A DNA stretch of 64,000 nt from Geomonas limicola. GTDB taxonomy: Bacteria; Desulfobacterota; Desulfuromonadia; Geobacterales; Geobacteraceae. Shown here piece after piece: positions 47,357 to 56,241 of the stretch. The translations under genes and the position numbers were made by a program. The notes below the pieces were generated by a model. It was given only the letters and a program-made list of their open reading frames with translations. It was not told where the DNA came from and made no database searches. The stretch lies in the NCBI RefSeq assembly GCF_014193675.1, contig NZ_BLXZ01000003.1:434001-498000 (forward strand), read 5' to 3'. The first letter of the stretch is position 1; each line of letters starts with the position of its first letter.

Positions 47357-49036
47357 ATGCTCAAGAACATGAAGATCGCCACCAGGCTCGCGCTGGCCAA
47401 CGGCGTCCTGCTGCTCATCATGGCGGGACTCATCTGGGTCAGCATCGCCAACATGGCCCAGATCGAGGCGAACCTCGACCGGATCGTCACCGTCAACAAC
47501 GTCCGGATCGAGTTGAGTAACGACATGGCCGACTGCATCCGCGAGGTCTCCATCAACCTGCGCAACATCCTCCTGGACCGTAATGTGGAGAAGCGCCAGG
47601 AGTACCAGAAGCGGATCGGGGAGTGGCGCGAGAAATACAGCGAAGCGGCCAAAAAGGTGACCGAGCTCACCGGCAAGGACGACACCAAGGGGCACGAGCT
47701 GCTGGCCAAGGTGGGCGCGGCCGGGGAGAAGGCACGGCCGCTCAACACCAAGGTGATGGACCTCGCACTTGCCGGCAAGGATGTCGAAGGGATCGACCTG
47801 ATGAACAAGGAGGCGCGCCCGGCGGTTCGCGCCTGGCTCACCAACATCGACGAGCTGGGAGAGCACTGCAGGGCACGCAACAAGCTGCGCTACGAACAGG
47901 CCCAGGAGGCCTACCACAGCGCACGTAACCTGATGTTCGCACTCGGCGCCCTGGCCTTCGTGCTCGCCGGCACCATCACCTTCCTCCTGGCACGTTCCAT
48001 CACCCGCCCGCTTGCCCAGGCGGTCGAGGTTGCGGACAGGCTCTCGCAGGGGGACCTCACCATGGAGGTCAAGGCGCAGAGCACCGACGAGACCGGCCAG
48101 CTCCTCGCGTCGATGGGCTCCATGCTGGAGCGTCTGAGGGAGATCGTCGCCGAGGTGAGCTCCGCGGCGGACAACGTGGCCTCCGGGGCGAGCGAGCTCT
48201 CGGCGAGCGCGGAAACCATGTCGCAGGGGGCCAGCGAGCAGGCGGCCGCCGCCGAGGAGGCCTCCTCCTCCATGGAGGAGATGTCCTCCAACATCAGGCA
48301 GAACGCGGACAACGCCCTGCAGACCGAGAAGATCGCGGTGAAGTCCTCGACCGACGCCCAGGAGGGGGGACAGGCGGTAGCGCATACCGTGGACGCCATG
48401 AAGGAGATCGCCACCAAGATCAACATCATCGAGGAGATCGCCCGGCAGACCAACCTCCTCGCGCTGAACGCGGCCATCGAGGCGGCCCGGGCCGGTGAGC
48501 ACGGCAAGGGGTTCGCGGTGGTGGCAAGCGAAGTGAGAAAGCTGGCCGAGCGGAGCCAGCAGGCGGCGGCAGGCATCCTGGAGCTCTCCTCGAACTCGGT
48601 GCAGATCGCCGAAAAGGCCGGGACCATGCTCTCCACCATGGTGCCGGACATCCAGAAGACCGCCGAGCTGGTGCAGGAGATCAGCGCCTCGAGCCGCGAG
48701 CAGGACACCGGCGCCGAGCAGATCAACAAGGCCATGCAGCAGCTCGACCAGGTAATCCAGCAAAACGCCTCGGCAGCCGAGGAGATGTCCTCGACCGCGG
48801 AAGAGCTCTCGAGCCAGGCGGAGCAGCTCCAGGCGAGTATCGGCTTCTTCAACACGGGTGACGGCAACCGCCGCCAGGCCACCCGCCGCCCCGCCAAGAG
48901 CGCCGCGCCGGTGAAGCGGAGCGCCTCCTTGACGAAACCGGCGCACGCGACCAAGGTCACCCGCTCCGCGGGGTTCGATGTCGAGCTGGATGAGACGGCG
49001 CACGACCTGCAGGACGATGCCTTCATGAAGTACTAG
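47357..49036 (+). CDS. Methyl-accepting chemotaxis protein with 4-helix-bundle sensor
   Basis: This 559-residue chemoreceptor has TM1 (about 12-30), a four-helix-bundle periplasmic sensor (about 31-190), TM2 (about 193-213), HAMP (about 214-267) and a long cytoplasmic signalling domain with the hairpin tip [21 protein letters not shown]. The C-terminus ([10 protein letters not shown]) lacks the NWETF pentapeptide that tethers CheR. It lies 208 nt after cheW. That gap contains imperfect hairpins but no clear terminator, so cotranscription is likely. The ligand is unknown. Confidence 0.95.
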   Translation: MLKNMKIATRLALANGVLLLIMAGLIWVSIANMAQIEANLDRIVTVNNVRIELSNDMADCIREVSINLRNILLDRNVEKRQEYQKRIGEWREKYSEAAKKVTELTGKDDTKGHELLAKVGAAGEKARPLNTKVMDLALAGKDVEGIDLMNKEARPAVRAWLTNIDELGEHCRARNKLRYEQAQEAYHSARNLMFALGALAFVLAGTITFLLARSITRPLAQAVEVADRLSQGDLTMEVKAQSTDETGQLLASMGSMLERLREIVAEVSSAADNVASGASELSASAETMSQGASEQAAAAEEASSSMEEMSSNIRQNADNALQTEKIAVKSSTDAQEGGQAVAHTVDAMKEIATKINIIEEIARQTNLLALNAAIEAARAGEHGKGFAVVASEVRKLAERSQQAAAGILELSSNSVQIAEKAGTMLSTMVPDIQKTAELVQEISASSREQDTGAEQINKAMQQLDQVIQQNASAAEEMSSTAEELSSQAEQLQASIGFFNTGDGNRRQATRRPAKSAAPVKRSASLTKPAHATKVTRSAGFDVELDETAHDLQDDAFMKY

Positions 49037-49056
49037 CGGTAACCGTTTCCCTCAAC

Positions 49057-49100
49057 AACAAAGCCGGGGTGGCGCTTTAAAGCGCCACCCCGGCTTTGTT
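49057..49100. terminator. Perfect bidirectional terminator after the MCP gene
   Basis: A 20-bp perfect stem (AACAAAGCCGGGGTGGCGCT and its complement) has a tiny TTAA loop and T-rich ends on both sides. Confidence 0.93.
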
Positions 49101-49133
49101 ATTCTTCAGAGATTTCGGTTACTGTCCTGCCCG

Positions 49134-49251
49134 GGTTCCCCCCTTTTCCAAGGGGGAACGTTGGGCTGCCAGCAGTGGTTGAGAGCAACCATATGCGCGC
49201 TTTCTGGAATTACCGGATGAACCTTTGAGAGGGGAACAGGGGGGGATTTGT
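49134..49251. repeat. Inverted pair of CCCCCC-type hairpins
   Basis: GTTCCCCCCTTTTCCAAGGG at the left (49134-49160) is mirrored by GAGAGGGGAACAGGGGGG at the right (49222-49251), about 60 bp apart. It is the same family as 15180-15330 and the single copies at 31769 and 36379. Confidence 0.75.
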
Positions 49252-49305
49252 TTAGGGGTGTTGATGGCCAAAGGGGCCGCCCCTCGGGCATCGCTCCCTA
49301 TCCTT

Positions 49306-49614
49306 CTAGAGGAGCTGCACCTCGCTCACCCGCACGATGAGGAGCGCCTGGCGGAAGATCACGGTGAGCTGCTGGCGGTAGCCCTGCCACCAGTCGCGGT
49401 CCAGGGTGTCGGTCATCACCTCGTAGATCACGATGTCGTCATGCACCGTGGTCTCCCGGGTCTCCTTCCAGAGGCCGCGCGCCGGGGAGCGCATGTAGGT
49501 GGTGATGCCGCCGAAACGCTCCGAGAGTTCGTCGCGCACCCGCAAAAAGAGTTCCTGCCCGAACGGCTTTCCCTCGTTGTCGTAGAGCGGCAACAGGATC
49601 TGGATCAGGTGCAT
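49306..49614 (-). CDS. Small conserved hypothetical protein
   Basis: I do not recognise this 102-residue soluble protein. It begins MHLIQILLPLYDNEGKPFGQ and contains LSERFGGITTYMRSPARGLW and VIYEVMTDTLDRDWW. The alternating hydrophobic pattern suggests a compact alpha/beta (ferredoxin-like) fold. The ATG at 49614 has AAGGGAG eight bases upstream. It follows the CBS-ACT gene on the same strand but is separated from it by a terminator. Confidence 0.75.
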   Translation of the reverse strand: MHLIQILLPLYDNEGKPFGQELFLRVRDELSERFGGITTYMRSPARGLWKETRETTVHDDIVIYEVMTDTLDRDWWQGYRQQLTVIFRQALLIVRVSEVQLL

Positions 49615-49655
49615 GGTGTGGGCTCCCTTAAGGTATGAGGTCCGCTGCGGACCGC

Positions 49656-49688
49656 AAAAAGGGGCGCACCTGAACGGCACGCCCCGCG
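49656..49688 (-). terminator. Intrinsic terminator of the CBS-ACT gene
   Basis: On the minus strand GGGGCG (49685-49680) pairs with CGCCCC (49666-49661), extended by GTGCC/GGTGC wobble pairs, and is followed by TTTTT. It lies about 20 nt past the stop codon. Confidence 0.75.
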
Positions 49689-49707
49689 TTTTCTCCAGCA
49701 CCCCCGG

Positions 49708-50361
49708 TTACGGGGCCTCGCGCACGTCCAGGATCTCGCGCACGTGCAGGCGCATCACCTCGACGAGCTTGTCTTTCGCGACCCCCTGCACCTTGAAGGT
49801 GTTCACCCAGGTACCGTCCGCCGCTCCCTGCACCTCGGAAAAGCCCAGGCCGACGATGTCGCCCCCAACCTCGTAGATGGCGCTGGTGATCTCGGCCAGG
49901 GTCCCCTTGGCACCGGAGGTGGCCACGGTGATGCGCACCCCGGGACGGCGCCCCCCGAGAAGCTGCAGGAGGGTCTTGAAGAGGTCCGACTCGGAGATGA
50001 TCCCCACCAGCTCGCTGCCGCGCAACACCGGGAGACCGCCGATCCGGCTGTCGGCCATGACGCGGGCCGCCTCCTCGAGGGGGGTGTCCTCCTGGACCAT
50101 GATCACCTCACGGGTCATGATCTTTTCCACGGTGAGCTTGGCCAAAAGTTCGTGGATCTCCCAGATGGCGAGCGTGGTGGCGGGAGACGGCGAGGCCAGA
50201 AGCAGGTCGCGATCGGACACGATCCCGATCACCCCCCCCTGGGCGTCCACCACCGGCAGGCGCCGGATCTTCCGTTCACTCATCAGGCGCAGCGCATCGG
50301 TTACCGACACCTCCGGCGTGATGGTAACGGGGTTCAACGTCATTCTGTCTCGGACAAGCAT
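49708..50361 (-). CDS. CBS-pair plus ACT domain protein (AcuB-like)
   Basis: This 217-residue cytoplasmic regulator has two CBS domains (about 7-60, MTLNPVTITPEVSVTDAL; and about 82-135, MTREVIMVQEDTPLEEAARV) and a C-terminal ACT domain (about 145-215, VRITVATSGAKGTLAEITSA). Such proteins bind adenylate ligands through the CBS pair. The target is not evident from the neighbours. The ATG at 50361 has GGAGG five bases upstream; the longer frame is not supported. Confidence 0.88.
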   Translation of the reverse strand: MLVRDRMTLNPVTITPEVSVTDALRLMSERKIRRLPVVDAQGGVIGIVSDRDLLLASPSPATTLAIWEIHELLAKLTVEKIMTREVIMVQEDTPLEEAARVMADSRIGGLPVLRGSELVGIISESDLFKTLLQLLGGRRPGVRITVATSGAKGTLAEITSAIYEVGGDIVGLGFSEVQGAADGTWVNTFKVQGVAKDKLVEVMRLHVREILDVREAP

Positions 50362-50585
50362 AGCAACCTCCTTTGGTTTGCTTACGTAACTGGATCGGGT
50401 GCTTGGCACCGGTACCGTTCATGCCACATCAAAAAGTCGCGAGATAAAGGTCTGTTGTTGGAACTATGCCATCCGATTCTGACACTGTCCACACCAAATA
50501 CAGTATAACAGATGTCGGAAAAGGAACAACGGTGAACTAGAAGCATTCACGTATACAGCTAGTGTTGGTGCACCGCTGTCTTTGT

Positions 50586-51059
50586 TCAGGGAGCATAGCT
50601 GCCGACACCGTGCAGGTAGTCCACCAGTTCCTGGTCCATCTGCCTGAAATGGCGGTGCAGCCATTCGCACATAAGGTTCAGCGACTCCACGATGAGGGTG
50701 GTGCTGGTCCCGTCTTTGAGGTAGCGCGCTTCCAGTTCCGTCACCTGGGCGTAGAAGGCCTGGTGCTCCGCCCGGTGCGCGGCATAGCCGGGGTAGCCGC
50801 TGTCGAGCTGCAGCTTTTCCTCGTCGCGGAAGTGCCGGCGCACGTAGCGCTTGAGAAACCAGAAGAGCTTGCTGATCTCTTCGGCCATGCGCTGTTCGCG
50901 GCAGGCCAGCAGGAGATCCGCCACCTTGTTCAGGAGGTCGCGGTGCTGGTTGTCCACCTCCTCGTTGCCGGTGGCCATCCAGTCGTGCCACGCGGTCATA
51001 CGCGGGGGGGACTTAAGCTCCGTGGCATCGTGGGGTCGGGGGATACTGGAGTCAGACAT
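50586..51059 (-). CDS. Bacteriohemerythrin
   Basis: This 157-residue di-iron oxygen-binding protein keeps all seven hemerythrin ligands: H39 in NQHRDL, H76 and E80 in RRHFRDEE, H95 and H99 in HRAEH, H137 and D142 in HFRQMD. An N-terminal extension of about 20 residues precedes the WHDWM start of the fold. It may store or sense O2 or protect oxygen-sensitive enzymes. Its start overlaps the stop of the DUF523/DUF1722 gene by 8 nt, so the two are cotranslated. Confidence 0.94.
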   Translation of the reverse strand: MSDSSIPRPHDATELKSPPRMTAWHDWMATGNEEVDNQHRDLLNKVADLLLACREQRMAEEISKLFWFLKRYVRRHFRDEEKLQLDSGYPGYAAHRAEHQAFYAQVTELEARYLKDGTSTTLIVESLNLMCEWLHRHFRQMDQELVDYLHGVGSYAP

Positions 51060-51999
51060 GGTTTCTCAGGGCAAGCTCGGTGGGATGGGGACTCAGGTAG
51101 AGTTGGCCTCTCAGGTACTGGTCGTTGAACTTGAGGCAGTAGTGCTTGAGCATGGTGACCGGGACGACCTGGGGGACCAGGTGGTCGTGGTACTGGCGGA
51201 TCAAATCGAGGAGTTCTTCCTTCTCCTCGCGGCTCAACCCGGCCTTGAAGTACCCCATGATGTGCATGAGCACGTTGGTGTGTTTCTTCACGGTGGCGAT
51301 GAGCGCCAGGGCCATCATGAGGAGCTCCTCGTAGCGCTGGAAGAGTTCCACCTTCTTGAGCTGCTTGCCGTTTCCGACCAGGGCCCCCAGTTCGCGGTAG
51401 ATGGTCGGGCTGTGCGCCATGACCAAGAGCTTGTGCGCGGTGTGGAACTTGACCAGGTCCCCCAGGTCCGGTTCCCCGGCCAGGAAGGCCTTCCAGCGCG
51501 CGTAGGTGAAGACCCGCTCGATGAAGTTCTCGCGCAGCACCGGGTCGCACAGGCGCCCCTCCTCCTCGACCGGCAGGAAGGGGAACTGGCGCACCACCTC
51601 GGCGGCGAACAGGCCGCGGCCGTTTTTGGCCGGCATGCCGTTGTTGTAGACCTTGACCCGGTGCAGCCCGGAGCTCGGGGAGTTCTTCTTGAAGATGAAG
51701 CCGCAGAGTCCTGCGTCCTTGAGCGCCGCCACCCGCTCGCGGCAGAAGGCGTGCATCTGCCCGGTCTTGTCCTGGCGGCTCTTCACGGTGACCAGGCGGG
51801 GGTTCGCCGGGTCACCCTCCAGACGCATCGCCTCGCGGGGGACCGGCATGCCGCATTCCACCTCGGGACAGACCGGCACGAACTGGAAGAACCTTCCCAG
51901 GGTCCCGGTTATGTAGTGATCGTGGCGGTGCCCGCCGTCGTAGCGAACCTTCTCTCCCAAAAGACAGGAACTGATCCCCACGGTAATCGGGTCATTCAT
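51052..51999 (-). CDS. DUF523-DUF1722 fusion protein
   Basis: This 315-residue protein combines an N-terminal DUF523 domain (about 5-160; VGISSCLLGEKVRYDGGH, CPEVECGMPVPREAMRL, CGFIFKKNSPSSG) with a C-terminal DUF1722 domain (about 190-305; LVKFHTAHKLLVMAHSP, KKHTNVLMHIMGYFK). Conserved Cys and His residues suggest a metal or redox site. Neither domain has a settled function; DUF1722 proteins are often found near photolyase-type genes. The ATG at 51999 has GGAG ten bases upstream. Confidence 0.9.
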   Translation of the reverse strand: MNDPITVGISSCLLGEKVRYDGGHRHDHYITGTLGRFFQFVPVCPEVECGMPVPREAMRLEGDPANPRLVTVKSRQDKTGQMHAFCRERVAALKDAGLCGFIFKKNSPSSGLHRVKVYNNGMPAKNGRGLFAAEVVRQFPFLPVEEEGRLCDPVLRENFIERVFTYARWKAFLAGEPDLGDLVKFHTAHKLLVMAHSPTIYRELGALVGNGKQLKKVELFQRYEELLMMALALIATVKKHTNVLMHIMGYFKAGLSREEKEELLDLIRQYHDHLVPQVVPVTMLKHYCLKFNDQYLRGQLYLSPHPTELALRNHV

Positions 52000-52156
52000 G
52001 CTGTAATTGCTCCGGGTTAGCTGAAAAATAAACCTCACTCCTGCGAGGTTTTCATTATGCCAGAATGCGCCAGCCGCGCAATGGCTAATTAGAGAAAATG
52101 ACGTCGGCAGATCAACTATCGGGAAGCGGCCGGCCGGCTGTCGGAAGTCCCCGTGG

Positions 52157-55100
52157 TCAGCGCACCACGCTGAAGTAGCGCCCCTCCGGGTGGTGGAAGA
52201 CCAGGGCCGAGACACTCGCCTCGGGGTCCATCATGTACCCTTCGGTGAGTGCCACCCCGATCCGGGAGGGGTCGAGGAGCGCGAAGAGCTTCTCCTGGTC
52301 GGCGAGTTCCGGACAGGCCGGGTAGCCGAAGGAGACCCGGATCCCCTGGTAGTCGGCGTTGAGGATCCCCTTCATGGTGAGCGACGGGTCGTCGACGATC
52401 CCCCAGGCGTCGCGCAGCCGCCGGTGCAGCCACTCGGCGGTCGCCTCGGCAAGCTCCAGAGCCAGGGCCTGCAACAGGTGGCACTCGAGGTACTCGCCGG
52501 CCTGTTTGAGCCGTTCGGACTCCTGGCGCACGCCCAGCCCGCAGGTAACCGTGAAGAGCGCCACGTTGTCGAGCTCTCCCGAGCTTTTGGGACGGGCGAA
52601 GTCGGCCAGGCAGAGCCGCTCGCCGCCGGCCTGGCGCGGGAAGCTGAAGCGCATGATCTCGGCGCCGGACCCCTCCGGGTCGTAGAGGATCAGGTCGTCC
52701 CCCTCGCCCGAGGCGGGGTAGAACCGGTAGAGCGCCTGGGGGCGGACCAGCCCGTTCTGTTCTATCTTCTCGAGCATCCGGTTTACCTGGCCGTGCAGCT
52801 TGACTGCCTTCTCGTCCCCCGCGGCCAGGAGCTTGTCCGGCACGCCGATGAGCCCCAGGTGCTTGCTGTAGAGCATCTGGCGGTTCAGGTAGGGGAGGAT
52901 GCGCCCGAGCGGGATGTCCCGCAGGATGTGGGTCTCGAAGTCCGGCGGGGACAGGATGGGGGCGTCGGCGCGTACCGCGGAGCGGGCCGGCACCTCCCCC
53001 GCAGCCTCCTGGGTGGCACGCTGCGGGGCAGGTCCCCCCGCTTCCTGCTGGCGCCGGGAGAGTTCGGCAAGCAGCTCGCCGCGCCGGGAGGGGTCGCTCA
53101 GCTGGTTCACGAGATCGAGCCCGTTCATGGCGTCCTTCGCGTAGAGCACCGGCCCCCCGTACTCGGCGGCGATCCGGGTGTCGGCGAACTTCTTGGAGAG
53201 TGCGGCCCCCCCCACGAGCAGCGGGATGTCGATCCCCGCGGCCTTCAGGTCGGCGGCGCTGACCGCCATCTGCTGGGCGCTCTTCACCAGGAGCCCGGAG
53301 AGCCCCAGGTAGTCGGGCTTCTCGCGCCGGCAGGCCTCGATGAGCACCTCGGGGGGGACCTTGATCCCCAGGTTCACCACCTCGAACCCGTTGTTGGAGA
53401 GGATGATCTCCACCAGGTTCTTGCCGATGTCGTGCACGTCCCCCTTCACCGTGGCGAGCAAGAGCTTCGCCTTCGCGTGGCTCTCGCTCTTCTCCATGAA
53501 GGATTCCAGGTAGGCGACCGCCGCCTTCATCGCCTCGGCGCTCTGCAGCACCTCGGCCACGATGAGCTGGTTGTCGTTGAAGAGCCTTCCCACTTCGGCC
53601 ATGCCGGCCATGAGCGGCCCGTTGATGATGTCGAGCGGCCGGTCGCCGCGCTCGAGCGCCGCCTTCAGGTCGTCGGTGAGCCCTGCCTTGGTGCCGTCGA
53701 CGATGTAGCGCGGCAGCCGCTCGTCCAGGGGGAGTTCGGCGGCCGGCGCCCGCTCCACCGGCGCCCGGTCCCGAAAGGCTGCGGCGAAGGCGGCCACCGG
53801 GTCCGCGCCGCGCCAGAAGATGAGGTCCTCGGCGAGGCGGCGCTCCTCCTCGGGGATCGCGGCGTAGCGCTCGAGCTTCTCGGTGTTGACTATCGCGTAG
53901 GTGAGCCCGGCCTTGACGCAGTGGTAGAGAAAGACCGCGTTCAGGACCTCGCGGCCGGCGGCGGGGAGGCCGAAGGAGACGTTGGAGATCCCGAGGATGG
54001 TGGCGCACTGCGGGAAGGCCTCGGCTATCAGGCGCACCCCCTCGATGGTCTGCTCGGCGGAGCCGATGTAGTTCTCGTCGCCGGTCCCCACGGGAAAGAC
54101 CAGCGGGTCGAAGATGAGGTCCTCGGGGCGCAGCCCGTACTCGCCGGTCAAAAGGTCGAAGGAGCGGCGCGCCACCTCGAGCTTGCGCTCGGCCGTGAGC
54201 GCCATGCCGTGCTGCGGGTCGTCGTCGATGCAGCCGACCACCACGGCGCCCCCGAAACGCCGCAAGAGCGGGGTCACCTGCTGGAAGCGGACCTCGCCGT
54301 CCTCCAGGTTGATGGAGTTCACCAGGCATTTCCCCTGCAGCCTCTTCAGGGCGAGCTCGAGGACCGCCGCGTCGGTCGAGTCGATCATGATGGGGACCCG
54401 CACCTTGTTGGGGAGGTAGTCGAGGATGCGGCTTAGGTCGGCGGCCTCGTCGCGGTCCGGGTTGGCCACGCAGACGTCGATCACCTGGGCCCCCCCCTTC
54501 ACCTGGGCCCGGGCTATCTCGCTCCCCTCCTCGAAGCTCTCGGCGATGACCAGGTTCTTGAAGCGCCGCGAGCCGATCACGTTGGTGCGCTCCCCGACCA
54601 GGACCGGGCGCAGCTCGTCCTCGACGAAGAGCGCCTCGGTGCCGGAGACCACCCGGCGCCGGGAGGAGACCGGGATGCGCGGCGCTTTCCCCTGGACCAT
54701 CTCGGCGATCGCCCTGATGTGCGCGGGAGTGGTGCCGCAGCACCCCCCGACCAGGTTGAGCCAGCCGGCGTCGACGAAGCGGGCGAGCTTGCCGGCAAGT
54801 GAAGCGGGGGTTTCGGCGTAGTGGCCGTTCTCGTCGGGAAGTCCGGCGTTGGGGTAGACCGAGACCGCGCAGCTGGCAAGTGCCGCGAGGCTTCTCAGGT
54901 GGTCGGTCATGAACTCGGGGCCGGTGGCGCAGTTAAGTCCCACGCTTAAAAGTCCCAGGTGGTCCTCCAGGTGGGAGATGCTCGCGTAGAGCGCCTCGAT
55001 GCTCTGGCCGGCCAGCATGCTGCCGGTCGGCTCGATGGTGCCCGAGATCATGAGCGGCACCCGGCACCCCGCCTTCTCGAAGGCGCGCGCGATGCCGTCG

Positions 55101-55618
55101 GCGGCGGCTTTCAGGTTCGAGGTGTCCTGGGCGGTCTCCAGCAACAGGAGGTCGACCCCGCCGGCCAAAAGCCCCAGCGCCTGTCCCTCGAAGGCGTGGG
55201 AGAGTTCCTCGAAGGTAACCCCGCCGGTCACCGAGATGCTGCGGGTGGTGGGCCCCATGGAGCCGGCCACGAAGCGCGGGCGCTCGGCGCTGGTGAAGGC
55301 GGCACAGGCCTTGCGGGCGAGTTCCGCGGCAGTGCGGTTCAGTTCGAAGGCCTTGTCGGCGATGCCGTACTCGGCCAGCACGATGCTGGTGCCGCCGAAG
55401 CTGTTGGTCTCGATGATGTCGGCGCCGGCCTCCAGGTAGGAGCGGTGGATCTCCTCGATGACGTCGGGGCGGGTCAGCACCAGCATTTCGTTGCACCCTT
55501 CGTAGGCGGCGCCGCCGAAGTCCTCGGCGGTCAGGTGGCGCTCCTGCAGTTGGGTGCCCATGGCACCGTCGATGACCAGAATACGGCGGGCGAGTTCGGC
55601 GCTGATGGGGTGGGTCAT
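52157..55618 (-). CDS. metH: Cobalamin-dependent methionine synthase
   Basis: MetH methylates homocysteine with methyl-tetrahydrofolate through cobalamin. The 1153-residue enzyme has the homocysteine domain with zinc cysteines (NCATG near 228 and GGCCGT near 293), a pterin-binding domain (about 330-600, GERTNVIGSRRFKNL), the cobalamin cap (about 630-710), the B12 domain with DVHDIGKN and LSGLL (about 735-800, lower axial His present), and a reactivation domain ending in SFGYPACPELADQEKL. The ATG at 55618 has GGAG upstream. The leader carries no SAM, SAH or cobalamin riboswitch that I recognise. Confidence 0.97.
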   Translation of the reverse strand: MTHPISAELARRILVIDGAMGTQLQERHLTAEDFGGAAYEGCNEMLVLTRPDVIEEIHRSYLEAGADIIETNSFGGTSIVLAEYGIADKAFELNRTAAELARKACAAFTSAERPRFVAGSMGPTTRSISVTGGVTFEELSHAFEGQALGLLAGGVDLLLLETAQDTSNLKAAADGIARAFEKAGCRVPLMISGTIEPTGSMLAGQSIEALYASISHLEDHLGLLSVGLNCATGPEFMTDHLRSLAALASCAVSVYPNAGLPDENGHYAETPASLAGKLARFVDAGWLNLVGGCCGTTPAHIRAIAEMVQGKAPRIPVSSRRRVVSGTEALFVEDELRPVLVGERTNVIGSRRFKNLVIAESFEEGSEIARAQVKGGAQVIDVCVANPDRDEAADLSRILDYLPNKVRVPIMIDSTDAAVLELALKRLQGKCLVNSINLEDGEVRFQQVTPLLRRFGGAVVVGCIDDDPQHGMALTAERKLEVARRSFDLLTGEYGLRPEDLIFDPLVFPVGTGDENYIGSAEQTIEGVRLIAEAFPQCATILGISNVSFGLPAAGREVLNAVFLYHCVKAGLTYAIVNTEKLERYAAIPEEERRLAEDLIFWRGADPVAAFAAAFRDRAPVERAPAAELPLDERLPRYIVDGTKAGLTDDLKAALERGDRPLDIINGPLMAGMAEVGRLFNDNQLIVAEVLQSAEAMKAAVAYLESFMEKSESHAKAKLLLATVKGDVHDIGKNLVEIILSNNGFEVVNLGIKVPPEVLIEACRREKPDYLGLSGLLVKSAQQMAVSAADLKAAGIDIPLLVGGAALSKKFADTRIAAEYGGPVLYAKDAMNGLDLVNQLSDPSRRGELLAELSRRQQEAGGPAPQRATQEAAGEVPARSAVRADAPILSPPDFETHILRDIPLGRILPYLNRQMLYSKHLGLIGVPDKLLAAGDEKAVKLHGQVNRMLEKIEQNGLVRPQALYRFYPASGEGDDLILYDPEGSGAEIMRFSFPRQAGGERLCLADFARPKSSGELDNVALFTVTCGLGVRQESERLKQAGEYLECHLLQALALELAEATAEWLHRRLRDAWGIVDDPSLTMKGILNADYQGIRVSFGYPACPELADQEKLFALLDPSRIGVALTEGYMMDPEASVSALVFHHPEGRYFSVVR

Positions 55619-55910
55619 GGGTTACTCCGTTAGCGGCACCGGTTCGGTGCTCGGTTCAGGCGAACTTCGTTCATTAGTTTGGCTTCCCAAGGGGAAGCTG
55701 CTCGGGGGGCCGGCGGCGCCACCTCAGGCGGCGCCAACCTCAGGCAGGTACTAAAAAGTATCGGCAGGAATTTCGGCCTCATGAATTTTGCCACTTGGCA
55801 AGGCGCCTGGCAATCTGCCGCAAACATTTATTTTCACGTGCGGTTGGTGCGGAGAGTCGACGGTGGCACAAGGGCGCGAGTTGTGGCACTATGTGGCTCC
55901 ACATTTTTTC
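55619..55910. other. Divergent intergenic region between metH and the mini-effector/MerR genes
   Basis: No gene is credible. It contains a GC-rich 16-bp direct duplication around 55712-55745 (GGCGCCACCTCAGGC twice, once with an extra A), small hairpins (CTTCCCAAGGGGAAG near 55683) and the promoter side of the MerR-controlled unit. I found no match to known riboswitches for metH. Confidence 0.55.
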
Positions 55911-55941
55911 TTGACCCGACTACAGCTTCACACTGTAGGCT
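55911..55941 (+). promoter_or_regulatory. MerR-type promoter with operator in a 19-bp spacer
   Basis: TTGACC (55911-55916) and TAGGCT (55936-55941) are separated by 19 nt, the elongated spacing typical of MerR-family promoters. Within the spacer lies the dyad CTACAG (55920-55925) - 7 nt - CTGTAG (55933-55938). It drives the mini-effector gene and merR itself, so autoregulation is expected. Confidence 0.8.
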
Positions 55942-55995
55942 CGGTTTCAGTCACGGCCATGACGACACAGAAAACGACCCAAAGGAGATTTGACG

Positions 55996-56181
55996 ATGGA
56001 AAAGAAAGTGACGGTCGAGGAGTGGGTAGCACGGTTTCGGGCCATCGGGCTTGACGACGCGGCAATGGAGAAGTGGCACCGCCTCTTCGAGCAGCAAAAC
56101 CCGGAAGGGCACCAGAGCTTCCTTGCCTGGCTGGGACTGCCGGAGGCGCGCATCGCCGAGGTACGCACCAAGTTCAAGTAA
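55996..56181 (+). CDS. Small stand-alone effector-like domain, paralogous to the MerR C-terminus
   Basis: This 61-residue protein starts at an ATG with AAGGAG eight bases upstream. Its sequence (EWVARFRAIGLDDAAMEKWH, then LFEQQNPEGHQSFLAWLGL) matches the C-terminal ~55 residues of the MerR protein encoded 60 nt downstream (FVEMLRASGMDDEAMHQLH, then EFERRAPQAHHNFLLSLGI). Both keep G-x-D-D-x-A-M, His, Phe-Glu, Pro, His and the F-L-x2-L-G block. It may bind the same ligand or compete with the regulator. The function is inferred from the paralogy and is untested. Confidence 0.8.
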   Translation: MEKKVTVEEWVARFRAIGLDDAAMEKWHRLFEQQNPEGHQSFLAWLGLPEARIAEVRTKFK

Positions 56182-56241
56182 CCGGTAAGACCACGGGGTC
56201 TCCGGTTTCCGGACCGGAGGCCCCTTCCCCAGGGAGACCCC

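Noticed and set aside
52190..54436. Long plus-strand reading frame (748 codons) across metH
   Set aside because: It lies opposite metH, whose domains are all identifiable. The antisense frame is low-complexity and lacks a credible start.
55619..55910. SAM, SAH or cobalamin riboswitch ahead of metH
   Set aside because: No S-box, SAH or B12-box consensus was found on the minus strand. Only short hairpins and a GC-rich duplication are present.
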